Positions 1 through 8,516 are shown, numbered from the stretch's first letter. The stretch is DNA of 64,000 nucleotides from an uncultured Lachnospiraceae bacterium (GCA_910588875.1 CAJURT010000016.1:9640-73639), one strand, 5' to 3'. The notes: generated by a model from the letters alone, not told the origin. Program-made: numbers and translations.

Positions 1-919
1 AACCGACGGAAGTGATAATGCCGGTATACATAAATGCCCCGGAATATGCCCCGCTGTTCGCGCGGAGGTACATGGTCAGCATTGTCCCCAAAAGCATGGG
101 GATCATCATTGTAAAAGAAGGCCCGATCACCATCAGAAGCGGCCTGCGGTTCATCACCCTTGGGCTTGGCGGCGCCTCAATCACCACCGGTTCCTCCTCC
201 AAAGGCGCCACATTCCGCGGGGCACGGTGAAAGTAATTCTTCTCCCGGATCCTCTTGCCGCCCTCCTCGCCTCCCTGGGAAGCCGTCCTCACATAATGAA
301 GCGGCAGGATCTGGCTGTTCAGCCTCAGCTGGTCATTCACTGCCGAAACCGCCAGCCTTCCGTCCAGAAAGATAATCTTTAGGCCGTAGATGCTGATACA
401 GTCCCCCAGTTCCAGCACTGCCTTCCCTTCCAGTTTTTTCTCGTTCAGGAAAATACCGTTGGCGCTGACATCCTCGATCGTCCACTGGCCTCTGTCCTTT
501 TTCAGCACCGCATGCCTGCGCGAAACCAGATCCAGGAAACGGTAACGGATGTCGTTTTCCGGCGCCGCCCCAATGGTCACCTGGCTTAATGAGGTGATGC
601 TGTACTTGTTCAGCACCTCAAAGGTGCTCTCCCGCTGTGTGACCACCAGCGTAACCGCCTCCTCCAGCCAGGTCACAATCTGGATGATGTCATCCGACTT
701 GAGGTACCCATAAGGATCCCCGTCCTGCATTTTTAGGCTGTAGGCACGGCTGTGGCGCAGGCGCCAGCTGCCATCCACCGCCTCTAAGCGAAGCGTCAAA
801 TCCTCTTTCAGGCAGAAAAAACGGGCGGAAATCCCAATCTCATAATCCGCGTTGTTCGACGCAGGCAGCTGGAATTCCTTATATGCATTTTTTGTATATA
901 CAGATAGTACTATACTCAT
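1..919 (-). CDS. essC: EssC-like type VII secretion ATPase, N-terminal part (cut by window edge)
   Basis: Reading the minus strand from the ATG at 919 (preceded by GGAGG, spacing about 4) gives 306 residues with no stop. Residues about 112-165 form a forkhead-associated (FHA) domain with the motifs SRRHA and SANGIFLN. Residues 260-285 are a membrane segment starting PLLMVIGPSFTMMIPMLLG, the typical entry into the EssC membrane region, and a second segment begins at about 294. In the family this is followed by FtsK/SpoIIIE ATPase domains, which lie outside the window. EssC is the motor of the Firmicutes type VII (WXG100) secretion system. It is the last visible gene of a minus-strand operon with the FHA protein (12 bp upstream) and the VWA-FHA protein. 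The identification rests on the FHA plus membrane signature; the ATPase part is not seen. Confidence 0.8.
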   Translation of the reverse strand, partial: MSIVLSVYTKNAYKEFQLPASNNADYEIGISARFFCLKEDLTLRLEAVDGSWRLRHSRAYSLKMQDGDPYGYLKSDDIIQIVTWLEEAVTLVVTQRESTFEVLNKYSITSLSQVTIGAAPENDIRYRFLDLVSRRHAVLKKDRGQWTIEDVSANGIFLNEKKLEGKAVLELGDCISIYGLKIIFLDGRLAVSAVNDQLRLNSQILPLHYVRTASQGGEEGGKRIREKNYFHRAPRNVAPLEEEPVVIEAPPSPRVMNRRPLLMVIGPSFTMMIPMLLGTMLTMYLRANSGAYSGAFMYTGIITSVG

Positions 920-931
920 ATGGCCTCCTTG

Positions 932-1525
932 TCACCTCAGCTTCCCTTTATAATCCATCAGGGAAACCACGATATGGCTTGCTCCAACCCTCAGTTCATC
1001 ACCGGTTAACAGCTTCACTGCCTGCTCCCCCACGATCGTCTTAAGCCTCTTTCTCTGCAGGATCACCGGATAGCCCGGATCCAGGCTCCTCACATATACC
1101 TGCCCCTGGCAGAGGAAAATGTCACATTGCCGCGGCGCCACATCCTCCCCCGGCAGCACGATGTCGTTCATGCCCTCCCGGCTCCCCAGCAGCACATGGT
1201 CCTCGGGGTTCAGCATATAGCTGTCGGATTTCGCCCCCATGACAGACAGCTGGACTATCACCCTTCCCCCTGCGGCGGTTTCCTTCTTTTGGGCTGCCGC
1301 TTCTTCCATTTTCAACGGCTCCGCCTGGCTGCCTTGGGAAAATACGTTCTTCCGGCTCCGGCTGTTTTTCAGCGACTCGCTCAGTGCCTGGTCTTTTAAT
1401 ATTTTCTGGTACTGTTCCTTTTTTTCTTTCCTCTTCTTCATATAACGGCTGACCAGCACCAAGACCAGCAGCAAGGCCAGCGCTGCAGCCGCATAATACC
1501 ATTTTTCTTTTAGGAAGTGTATCAT
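932..1525 (-). CDS. FHA-domain membrane protein of the type VII secretion operon
   Basis: The protein has 197 residues. A single N-terminal membrane helix (about 10-26, alanine/leucine/valine rich) is followed by a strongly basic stretch (RYMKKRKEKKEQ), so the C-terminus is predicted to be cytoplasmic. Residues about 105-190 resemble a divergent FHA fold (LLGSREGMNDIVLPGEDVAPR), with QCDI in place of the usual SRxH core, so phosphothreonine binding may be weak or lost. It lies 12 bp upstream of essC and 15 bp downstream of the VWA-FHA gene, all on the same strand, so the three are very probably co-transcribed. The job is inferred from position: an assembly or regulatory partner of the EssC motor. 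No closer family name can be given from sequence alone. Confidence 0.7.
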   Translation of the reverse strand: MIHFLKEKWYYAAAALALLLVLVLVSRYMKKRKEKKEQYQKILKDQALSESLKNSRSRKNVFSQGSQAEPLKMEEAAAQKKETAAGGRVIVQLSVMGAKSDSYMLNPEDHVLLGSREGMNDIVLPGEDVAPRQCDIFLCQGQVYVRSLDPGYPVILQRKRLKTIVGEQAVKLLTGDELRVGASHIVVSLMDYKGKLR

Positions 1526-1540
1526 CTGCCCCTCTGCTCC

Positions 1541-3331
1541 TTACCCTTTGATCTCCCTGATCTGCACCTTCAGCCGGGCAGATCCCATCCGGATGATGCT
1601 TCCGGCCTTTAACTCTGCCTCTGTTACCCGGTTCGGGTTCTCGTCCAGGAAGGTTCCGTTTTTTGATCCCATGTCGCGCAAAATCATCTTCCCGTCCTGC
1701 AGCACAATCTCGCAGTGGCAGCCCGACATCGTCCGGTTATCCGGAATGCACACCATGCACTCACGGCTTCTGCCAAGGGTAATCCTCTCTTCTACATTTG
1801 CCTGGTATACCTGTTCGGGGTTGTCCATATCAAAAAACTCCAGGCGGTAGCTTCTCAGCCCTGTCTCCGGATAGTCAAACAGTCTGCGCGTACAGTCGTC
1901 ATCCTCCTCCAATTCCAGGGAAACCGCCGGGACGGATGCTGCCGGTTTTGCGTCCGGCTCCTCCAGCCTTTCAAAGGGTGTTACTTCCCGCTTCCGTTTC
2001 TTTCTGGCCGCAACCGCCGCCACAGCGGCCACGGCTCCTGCCAGCGCAAGGAGCGGCACCCAGAACCATTTTTTCAGCACAGCCAGCAGCTTCTCCGCCG
2101 TGGTTGGCTCCACTGCCTCCAGCACCGGGGTCGGCTCTTCCACCTCAAACCCTGCCGTCCCTTCCACCGTATTGCTCTCCATCGACAGGTCAAAGATATT
2201 CGTGCAGGCAACCGTATATTTCCCCGGCTTCAGTTCCCCGGCAAAGGTCAGCACTACCTCGTTGGGGTTGCCCGTGTCCACGCTGACCCCTGTCACAGCC
2301 ACGATATCGCTGCTTCCCTCTTCATCCGCGCGGGTAACCATATAAGCCCCCGCAGCGCCTGCCCCGCGCACAGGCTCTGAGAATTCCAGGCGCACCTGGT
2401 TGTCCGCCACTTTTTTGGTATATAAAATCGTCGGCGCCGTATGGTCTTCCTTGTGCCTGGATACCAGGACATCCCGCGTGAACGTCTGGTTTGCCCCTGT
2501 CCGGATGGTAAATGTCTCTAAGCTGTTGCTGGCTGCATTGCTGGCTGCCTGGAATTCCATCACCTCTGCCGCATCCATATCCTGCACAAAGGCATCCAAA
2601 AAAGACCCTGCCTCTTCCTTGCCGAAAATCATCAGCTGCCCGCCGGAGGTACGTGCAAATTCACCGAAATTATTAATGTTTTCCCGCGCCGTATCCTTGA
2701 TGGCACAGGCATAGGCCGGGATCCCCTTGCGCCGGAGGTTCTCCTGCGCCTCCTGCGCCACCGTCTTGCCGACCGTGAAATCCTCCCCGTCCGAAATCAC
2801 CACCAGGACCCTGCGCCTGCACACCTCCGTCGGCACCTGGTCTGCCCGGTCTGCCGCCATGCTGATGGCCTCAAACAGCAGCGTCTTGTTATCCACATTG
2901 TCAATTGCGTCCAGCGCCGCCTGGGTATCCTCCGGCACATGCTCTTCCGCAAGCCGAAGTTCTACCTGCTCGCCAAACGTATAGAGCGCCATCCGGTCAT
3001 CCGGCTTTAGTGTCCCCTCAAAATTCCGGATGGACTGTTTGATCTCGTCAAAATAGGCCTCCGGCATGGAATTGGACACGTCAAGAAGCACATAATAATA
3101 AACCGGCTCTCCGCTTTCCGCAAAAGAAGTGCTTCCCACGAATTCCAGTTTATCCTTTCCCAGCCAGGCCTCTGCCACGTCTTCCCCTATCCCCTTCCCG
3201 TAAACAGACACCTCCGGCATATTGACATACACCTGTTCCAGGGACGGAGCCTCCTCTGCCCCGCTCACCATGCCGAATGCATGTATCCCCGCCAAACACA
3301 ACACCCCTGCCCAAAAGCAACGTATCCTCAT
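1541..3331 (-). CDS. Secreted/membrane VWA protein with C-terminal FHA domain
   Basis: The protein has 596 residues. An N-terminal signal peptide ends near the AEEAP stretch. A von Willebrand A domain (about 75-260) carries the MIDAS motif DVSNS and a later ISDGED. Immunoglobulin-like sequence (about 290-400) precedes a membrane helix (about 425-447, WFWVPLLALAGAVAAVAAVA) with a KKRKR stop-transfer. The C-terminal FHA domain (about 505-580) has GRSRECMVCIPD, SGCHCEI and SKNGTFLDEN. The VWA part therefore faces outside and the FHA part faces the cytoplasm, a layout suited to sensing or scaffolding across the membrane. It is the first gene of the operon leading into essC. A TTGATG-N17-TAAAAT promoter lies upstream. 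The role in secretion is inferred from the neighbours. Confidence 0.8.
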   Translation of the reverse strand: MRIRCFWAGVLCLAGIHAFGMVSGAEEAPSLEQVYVNMPEVSVYGKGIGEDVAEAWLGKDKLEFVGSTSFAESGEPVYYYVLLDVSNSMPEAYFDEIKQSIRNFEGTLKPDDRMALYTFGEQVELRLAEEHVPEDTQAALDAIDNVDNKTLLFEAISMAADRADQVPTEVCRRRVLVVISDGEDFTVGKTVAQEAQENLRRKGIPAYACAIKDTARENINNFGEFARTSGGQLMIFGKEEAGSFLDAFVQDMDAAEVMEFQAASNAASNSLETFTIRTGANQTFTRDVLVSRHKEDHTAPTILYTKKVADNQVRLEFSEPVRGAGAAGAYMVTRADEEGSSDIVAVTGVSVDTGNPNEVVLTFAGELKPGKYTVACTNIFDLSMESNTVEGTAGFEVEEPTPVLEAVEPTTAEKLLAVLKKWFWVPLLALAGAVAAVAAVAARKKRKREVTPFERLEEPDAKPAASVPAVSLELEEDDDCTRRLFDYPETGLRSYRLEFFDMDNPEQVYQANVEERITLGRSRECMVCIPDNRTMSGCHCEIVLQDGKMILRDMGSKNGTFLDENPNRVTEAELKAGSIIRMGSARLKVQIREIKG

Positions 3332-3448
3332 GTCCTTTTTTCCTCTCTGTATCTTTCTTTATCCATCTGGTTTTTCTTTTATCCGATTCTTCTGAGGTTA
3401 AAATTTTTCTCTTTTTAGAAAATTTCGGATTTTTTTGTAATTTCTTCC

Positions 3449-3477
3449 ATTTTACTAATCTCCTCCCCCGCCATCAA
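3449..3477 (-). promoter_or_regulatory. Sigma-A type promoter for the type VII secretion operon
   Basis: On the minus strand the -35 is TTGATG (3472-3477), followed by a 17-bp spacer and the -10 TAAAAT (3449-3454). It lies about 120 bp upstream of the VWA-FHA start codon and diverges from the regulator promoter at 3521-3550. Confidence 0.5.
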
Positions 3478-3520
3478 TATGTACCGCCAACTGTACCACC
3501 CTTCTTTTCTTGTATACACC

Positions 3521-3550
3521 TTGACGGAACTTTCCCTAAAACCTTATAAT
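3521..3550 (+). promoter_or_regulatory. Sigma-A type promoter for the HTH regulator
   Basis: TTGACG (3521-3526), an 18-bp spacer and TATAAT (3545-3550) are close to consensus. The start codon of the regulator follows 31 bp downstream of the -10. Confidence 0.7.
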
Positions 3551-3581
3551 CCAGGGGAAAAGATACGAAAGAGAGACTGCC

Positions 3582-5061
3582 ATGAAAACCTTTGGAGAAC
3601 TTTTAAGAGAACATATCGAAAAAAGCGGCTTCACTATCTATCAGTTTGCCCGTGTTTCAGGAATCAACCGGGTCAACATCCAGCGCTACCTCGCAGACCA
3701 GCGCTTTCCCTCCCCGGATATTTTTGAAACCCTTCTAAGCCATCTCCAGCTTCAGCCGTTGGAACGTCAGGATTTAGAAACCTCCTATGAGATGTCCAGG
3801 ATCGGCAAGCCGCTGTATTTCCAGCGCCTGGCCATCAAAGACCTGATGGAATCCCTTTCACTTGTCTGCGGCGGCGAGGATCAGCAGATGGCTTGTTGGG
3901 GGGATTCCCCGGCTGCTGCTTTGCCCATTACCCCCCCCCCCAATTAAAAATAGCCTCTGCACGGCTCTTGGCGCCCCTCATGTACGCCTCCTGTTTCAGG
4001 CAGAACTGACCCGCACCGTCCTCTCCGAAGAGCACCCGTCTGTATGCCTTTTCCTTCCTTCCAAGCCGGAACATGCCTTTTTAAATTCCTGCCTGGCCGC
4101 CGTCATCCCCTGCCGGAAGCATGCCATACAGATCCTCCAGGTCTTCCCGATGTCCAAAATGCAGCCAGGCTCCGACGCTGTCCGCCACAATTTAAATGTG
4201 GTTTCTGCTGCCCTCCCGCCCAGCCTCTCAGCCTGCTTTCACTATCAGGCCTTTTTTTACTATGACAACTGTATGAACGATAAAAATTATGGGATCCTTT
4301 ATCCCTATTATGCAGTCTTTAACAGCAGCATCATGCTTTTCTCCCTGGATATGGAAGATGCACTCCTGTGCCGGGACAAAAACATGGTTCAAAGTTTCCA
4401 GTCCCAATTCAACCGCCGCCTATGCCATTGCCGGGAAATCATCTGTTCCGGCCAGTCTCTGCCAGAACCTTGCAAGGCCGCCTACACCCTAGGATACTCC
4501 CCCTGCCTGATAGCCTTAAGCGACCCGGAAACCGCCGTCCTGGCTTTCCGGGAAGACACCAAAAACCTCAGCACCCTTTTGCAGCCTATCACAAAACGCC
4601 TCACCGCCGGCCTGGATCCAGAGGCCATGCACTGCCATTATTTTACGGAACAAGGGCTGATCGAGTTTGCCCGCACCGGGTTCTTTATGGAACTGCCCCG
4701 TTCCCTCTCCCGCCCTCTTGCGCCCCGCCACCGCCTTGCTCTCCTGGATCTCCTGCAAAAAGGCTGCTGTTTGGACCGCCCGGTATTTGGCATTGTCAAC
4801 ACGGATGCTTTCCGGATCCCCCACTGCCTGAGCCTAACCATGGCTCGGCAGGATTTCTCCCTGCTCCGCCGGATCGGCTGTGCGGACTGGGATATCATTT
4901 CCATCCAAGAATCCGGGATCCTGATGGCACTGGACGACTTTTTTTCCTCTCTTCCTGGCAGCCCTTACGTATACACAAAAGCGCAGGCTCTTTCCATCCT
5001 TGAGCACGCCAGGAAAGCCCTGCTGCCAGAATCACCGGAACACGCCTGTGAAAACCGCTAA
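3582..5061 (+). CDS. XRE-type HTH regulator interrupted at a poly-C tract (two frames)
   Basis: The first frame starts at 3582 (MKTFGELLREHIEKSG) with an N-terminal helix-turn-helix (residues about 5-60: FARVSGINRVNIQRYLADQR). It stops at 3947, just after a run of 11 C. The downstream frame stays open to 5061 and encodes a soluble region without a recognised domain. Removing one C (or adding two) would join both into one protein of 492 residues. The downstream frame also has its own ATG at 3862, but that start lacks a good ribosome binding site and lies inside the first frame, so it is not taken as a separate gene. The gene diverges from the type VII secretion operon, which it may regulate (inference from position). 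The break is either a real on/off switch by slippage or a sequencing error in the homopolymer. Confidence 0.75.
3931..3941. repeat. C11 homopolymer inside the HTH regulator
   Basis: Eleven consecutive C residues at the exact point where the regulator changes frame. With ten C the two halves would be in frame. Tracts of this length are prone to slipped-strand change and to sequencing error. Confidence 0.95.
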
Positions 5062-5118
5062 TCTTCTCCTGCACCGGATGCTCCGGGTATGCCCCGGCTA
5101 AATTTCCGGTAAATAAAA

Positions 5119-5154
5119 AACCGGCAGGCGGGAACCAATCCCTGCTTGCCGGTT
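5119..5154. terminator. Bidirectional terminator hairpin
   Basis: AACCGGCAGGCGGG pairs imperfectly with CCTGCTTGCCGGTT between two convergent genes (regulator on plus, cytidylate kinase-like on minus). An A-rich stretch on the left gives a T-run for minus-strand transcripts. Confidence 0.65.
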
Positions 5155-5170
5155 CTAAGTTTTCCTATAT

Positions 5171-5770
5171 TCAGCGCCCTTCGGCTTCCAAACACGCCAG
5201 TATCATCTCTACACAGCGCTCCACCCCCATCTTGCCGCTATTCAGGCTGAGGTGGTAATTCCTGGGGTTGCCCCATTCGTTGCCAGTAAAATATTGGTAA
5301 TAATCCCGCCTTCTCTGGTCAATCTCCCGGATGCGGGCTTCCATCTTCCTGCCATTCTCCTGCTTCAGCTGCTGCATGCGCTCCACGCGCCTTTTCATGC
5401 TGCCGCAGATAAATACATGGAAACCGTCCTGCACAATAAAATCGGAACATCTGCCGATAATCACACAAGACCCTGCCTGTTCCAGCCTGCGGATGATCTG
5501 CGATTGGGCCATAAACAGCTGATCCTGCACCGGAACCTCATAAATCACAGAAAACGGATCCACAGACACATATTCATGATCCACCCGCTCCTGCTTCCCG
5601 ATCATTTCATCATGGGCCTGGAACACATCCTCTGCGATATTGCAGTCTTCCGCTGCCATAGAAATAATCTCCTTGTCATAGAACGGAATCCCGAGTTTTT
5701 CTGCCAGCCGGAAACCGATCTCCCGCCCGCCGCTTCCAAACTCACGACTGATTGTAATCACTTTTTTCAT
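5171..5770 (-). CDS. Cytidylate kinase-like family protein
   Basis: The protein has 199 residues. The N-terminus MKKVITISREFGSGGREIG is the diagnostic P-loop-like start of the cytidylate kinase-like family, followed by KLGIPFYDKEII. Residues about 105-125 include VIIGRCSDFIV, and an arginine-rich segment (KRRVERMQQ, IREIDQRRRDYYQYF) resembles the lid region of NMP kinases. An in-frame ATG lies upstream at 5860, but the start at 5770 is chosen because GGAGG sits 8 bases before it and family members begin at MKKVITIS. Members are small soluble ATP-binding proteins common in Clostridia; their substrate is mostly not established and this one need not phosphorylate CMP. It is monocistronic, with its own promoter. 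Confidence 0.85.
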   Translation of the reverse strand: MKKVITISREFGSGGREIGFRLAEKLGIPFYDKEIISMAAEDCNIAEDVFQAHDEMIGKQERVDHEYVSVDPFSVIYEVPVQDQLFMAQSQIIRRLEQAGSCVIIGRCSDFIVQDGFHVFICGSMKRRVERMQQLKQENGRKMEARIREIDQRRRDYYQYFTGNEWGNPRNYHLSLNSGKMGVERCVEMILACLEAEGR

Positions 5771-5840
5771 AAGCCCTGCCTCCTCTTCTTGTAAGACCCC
5801 GTCTCCTCTCCTGGGCATATCCGAAAAATACCCTGATGCC

Positions 5841-5869
5841 ATCATATCACATCCGTACATCTACTTCAA
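5841..5869 (-). promoter_or_regulatory. Promoter for the cytidylate kinase-like gene
   Basis: Minus strand TTGAAG (5864-5869), 17-bp spacer, TATGAT (5841-5846). It lies 70 bp upstream of the chosen start codon at 5770, which also argues against a start at 5860 inside the promoter. Confidence 0.6.
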
Positions 5870-5957
5870 GAGATAGCCTGTTTTTTCCTTAAACATGTTG
5901 TGTCACAGGATACGCGCCCCAAGTGCCCTCATGCCAAAAAACAGGCAAAAGAAAATC

Positions 5958-5986
5958 TTGAATCTAAGGTACGATCTGTATATAAT
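5958..5986 (+). promoter_or_regulatory. Promoter for the fchA-folD operon
   Basis: TTGAAT (5958-5963), 17-bp spacer, TATAAT (5981-5986), 70 bp upstream of fchA. This is the only promoter-like sequence seen before the three-gene plus-strand run. Confidence 0.65.
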
Positions 5987-6056
5987 ATTTTTGTGAACCA
6001 ATAACGGAACATGTATAGGAGAGCCGCATAACTGGCGCAGCCAGGAAAGGAGAACA

Positions 6057-6686
6057 ATGGTAAAAGACAGGATAATAGGCGAATGGATGGATGTGCTGGC
6101 ATCAAAAGCACCGGTGCCGGGCGGGGGCGGCGCTTCCGCTTTAGGAGGCGCACTGGGGGCTGCCTTAGGGCAGATGGTTGCCAATCTCACAACAGGGAAA
6201 AAACGATATGCGGATGTAGAAGACAAAATTCAGGAAAGCCTGGCTGCGCTGCAAGGGCTTTTACCGGAATTTTTGGATCTGGCAGACAAGGATGCCCAGG
6301 TATTTGCCCCCCTGGCAGAGGCTTATGCCATGCCCTCCGAGACCGAACAGCAAAAAGCCGAAAAAGAACGGGTCATGGAGCAGCGGCTTCTTGCTGCCAG
6401 CTTCGTACCCATGGAGATGATGGAGAAATCACTAAAAGTGCTTGATATCCTGGAATTCTTAGGGGAGAAGGGAAGCCGGATGGCCGTATCGGACGTGGGG
6501 GTAGCCGTGCAGTTTACAAGAGCTGCCCTGACGGGTGCCGCAATGAATGTCTACATCAATACCAAAGCCATGAAAAACCGGGAAAAGGCAGACGAACTGA
6601 ACCAAAAGGCCAACCAGATGATCGCTGTGGGGACACAGAAAGCAGACGCCATCTATGGACAGGTAGCAGAGCAGCTGAACATGTAA
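6057..6686 (+). CDS. fchA: Methenyltetrahydrofolate cyclohydrolase (FTCD_C/FchA family)
   Basis: The protein has 209 residues and matches the formiminotransferase-cyclodeaminase C-terminal family. The glycine-rich motif APVPGGGGASALGGALGAALG (about 18-38) binds the folate, and the all-helical remainder includes NVYINTKAMK. Stand-alone members in Clostridia hydrolyse 5,10-methenyl-THF to 10-formyl-THF in the C1 branch. The start is supported by AAAGGAG upstream. It sits 33 bp before folD, in the same operon. This pairing matters because the FolD here seems to lack its cyclohydrolase lysine, so FchA is the likely source of that activity. The alternative, a formiminoTHF cyclodeaminase linked to histidine or purine fermentation, cannot be excluded, but no such genes are near. 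Confidence 0.85.
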   Translation: MVKDRIIGEWMDVLASKAPVPGGGGASALGGALGAALGQMVANLTTGKKRYADVEDKIQESLAALQGLLPEFLDLADKDAQVFAPLAEAYAMPSETEQQKAEKERVMEQRLLAASFVPMEMMEKSLKVLDILEFLGEKGSRMAVSDVGVAVQFTRAALTGAAMNVYINTKAMKNREKADELNQKANQMIAVGTQKADAIYGQVAEQLNM

Positions 6687-6719
6687 TATGCCCTCAAAAA
6701 AACAAGCAGGAGGAACGGC

Positions 6720-7559
6720 ATGATTGTATTAAAAGGGGCAGAGGTTTCTGCCAAAATCAAGGATGAAGTACAAACAATGCTCAACAGACTGGATGGGCCG
6801 GTGCCCAGGCTGGCCATTGTCCGTGTGGGAAAGAATCCGGACGATATATCCTATGAACGCGGAGCCACAAAAAAGCTGGAAAGCTTCGGCCTGAGGGTAA
6901 GTTCCCATGTATACCCGGCAGATATCAGCGACGCCGCATTCAAGGAGGCCTTCCGCACAGTGAATGAGGACAAAGACGTGGACGGGATCCTGCTGCTGCG
7001 CCCGCTGCCAAAACAGGTCTGCGAGAAGGATATAGAGGAAATGATCCTCCCGGAAAAAGACCTCGACGGCATTTCCCCCACAAATATTGCCAAGGTTTTT
7101 GCCGGTGATACATCCGGCTTTGCACCCTGCACAGCCGAAGCCGTGATAGAAGCCTTAAAGCAGAATCAGATCGAAATCACCGGGAAACGGGTGGTAATCG
7201 TAGGCCGCAGCATGGTGGTGGGAAAGCCTCTTTCCATGCTGATGTTAAAGGAGAATGCCACCGTGACTGTATGTCACACACGCACAAAAGACCTCAAAGG
7301 AACCTGCCGGGGGGCAGAGATCCTAGTTGCCGCCGCGGGCCGCGCCCGGATGTTAAACCAGGAATATACCGGCAAGGGCGCCATAGTCGTGGATGTAGGC
7401 ATCAATGTAGACGAAAACGGAACGCTATGCGGGGATGTGGACTTTGAAAGCATCCAGGAAACGGCCGCCATGGCAACCCCCGTGCCAGGGGGCATCGGCA
7501 CAGTGACCACAGCCGTACTGGCAAAACACCTGGTACAGGCTGCCTGTAAGAACCGGTAG
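6720..7559 (+). CDS. folD: Methylenetetrahydrofolate dehydrogenase (FolD family)
   Basis: The protein has 279 residues, a normal FolD length. The N-terminal catalytic part includes DVDGILLLRPLP and DLDGISPTN. The Rossmann part has VVIVGRSMVVGKPLSMLM, and PVPGGIGTVTTAVL closes the C-terminus. FolD oxidises 5,10-methylene-THF to methenyl-THF with NAD(P) and usually also hydrolyses methenyl-THF. In the conserved segment that reads YVxxKxK in bifunctional enzymes, this protein has YERGATK, with alanine where the general-base lysine should be. It may therefore be dehydrogenase-only, with the upstream fchA supplying the cyclohydrolase step. A GGAGG ribosome binding site lies 6 bases before the ATG. 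Confidence 0.92.
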   Translation: MIVLKGAEVSAKIKDEVQTMLNRLDGPVPRLAIVRVGKNPDDISYERGATKKLESFGLRVSSHVYPADISDAAFKEAFRTVNEDKDVDGILLLRPLPKQVCEKDIEEMILPEKDLDGISPTNIAKVFAGDTSGFAPCTAEAVIEALKQNQIEITGKRVVIVGRSMVVGKPLSMLMLKENATVTVCHTRTKDLKGTCRGAEILVAAAGRARMLNQEYTGKGAIVVDVGINVDENGTLCGDVDFESIQETAAMATPVPGGIGTVTTAVLAKHLVQAACKNR

Positions 7560-7653
7560 ATCTTTTCATGGCACAGGCAAAGCCTTCACAAGACCCGGAT
7601 CAGGCACATATCACAACAGGCACACAACGATAAACAAAAAGGGGGAGCCAAAA

Positions 7654-8283
7654 ATGGCAAAAATATTATTAGTAAACGGAAGCTGCAACCTGGAAGGATG
7701 CACCTACACGGCACTGCGGGAGATCGCAGATACCCTGGAAAAAGAAGGTTTGGAAGCAGACATCTTCCAGTTAGGGAAGGAGCCGGTCCGCGACTGCATA
7801 GGATGCGGGGGATGTGCAAAGCTTGGAAAATGCGTTTTTGATGACAACCAGGTGAACACGTTTGTGGAACTGGCACGCCAGGCCGACGGATTTGTATTCG
7901 GAACTCCTGTATACTACGCACATCCCAGCGGCAGGATTCTCTCGTTCCTCGACCGGGCATTCTATTCCGGCAGCAGTGCATTTGCCTTCAAGCCAGGCGC
8001 CGCAATAGCCTCTGCCAGACGGGCAGGGACTACCGCTTCCTTAGACGTCCTAAATAAGTATTTCACCATCAACCGGATGCCCATGGTGTCCTCCAATTAC
8101 TGGAATATGGTACACGGAAACACCCCCGAGGAAGTCCGCCAGGATCTGGAAGGCCTCCAGATCATGCGGGGAATCGGCCAGAATATGGCCTGGATCGTAA
8201 AATGCATCCAGGCCGGGCAAAATGCAGGGATCGGGTATCCGCAGACGGAGGCGAAGGTTAAGACTAATTTTATTAGAGGGTAA
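7654..8283 (+). CDS. Iron-sulfur flavoprotein / flavodoxin-fold NAD(P)H oxidoreductase
   Basis: The protein has 209 residues with a flavodoxin-like fold of the NADPH-dependent FMN reductase family. The start ILLVNGSCNLEGCTYTAL is the FMN phosphate loop, CIGCGGCAKLGKC (about 48-60) is a cysteine cluster suited to an Fe-S centre or redox disulfide, and GTPVYYAHPSGRI is the second flavin loop. Such proteins move electrons between ferredoxin or NAD(P)H and small acceptors in anaerobes. A GGGGGA ribosome binding site precedes the ATG. It is 94 bp downstream of folD with no promoter seen between, so co-transcription is possible. Its physiological substrate is unknown. Confidence 0.8.
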   Translation: MAKILLVNGSCNLEGCTYTALREIADTLEKEGLEADIFQLGKEPVRDCIGCGGCAKLGKCVFDDNQVNTFVELARQADGFVFGTPVYYAHPSGRILSFLDRAFYSGSSAFAFKPGAAIASARRAGTTASLDVLNKYFTINRMPMVSSNYWNMVHGNTPEEVRQDLEGLQIMRGIGQNMAWIVKCIQAGQNAGIGYPQTEAKVKTNFIRG

Positions 8284-8345
8284 ATACCGGAGAGGGGGGG
8301 TACGCCTTGGAAGAGGAGGGGGAGGCGTCCGCTGGGTTTGTATGG

Positions 8346-8409
8346 CTTTAGGGGTGTATAACTTTAAGGTTATATGTCTTTAAGATTATATACCTTTAGG
8401 GTTATATAA
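8346..8409. repeat. Four tandem copies of a 16-bp AT-rich repeat
   Basis: Units begin at 8346, 8362, 8378 and 8394, each CTTTA(A/G)G followed by (G/A)(T/G)TATA-like sequence. Each unit is nearly palindromic around TATA...TATA. It lies in the 681-bp space between the flavoprotein and the ABC-F gene, about 150 bp before the proposed ABC-F promoter. Confidence 0.85.
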
Positions 8410-8516
8410 TATTTTATTGGGGGATTATGGGAATAGTTTTTATGATCTGGATCTATAGGTTTAGGCAGCCTGGGAGAAAAAGGGAGGGCTTACCTGCGGA
8501 TATATCGATATACTGC

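Noticed and set aside
3862..5061. A separate 399-residue gene starting at the ATG at 3862
   Set aside because: No ribosome binding site, start inside the upstream frame, and the two frames meet exactly at the C11 tract; better seen as one interrupted gene.
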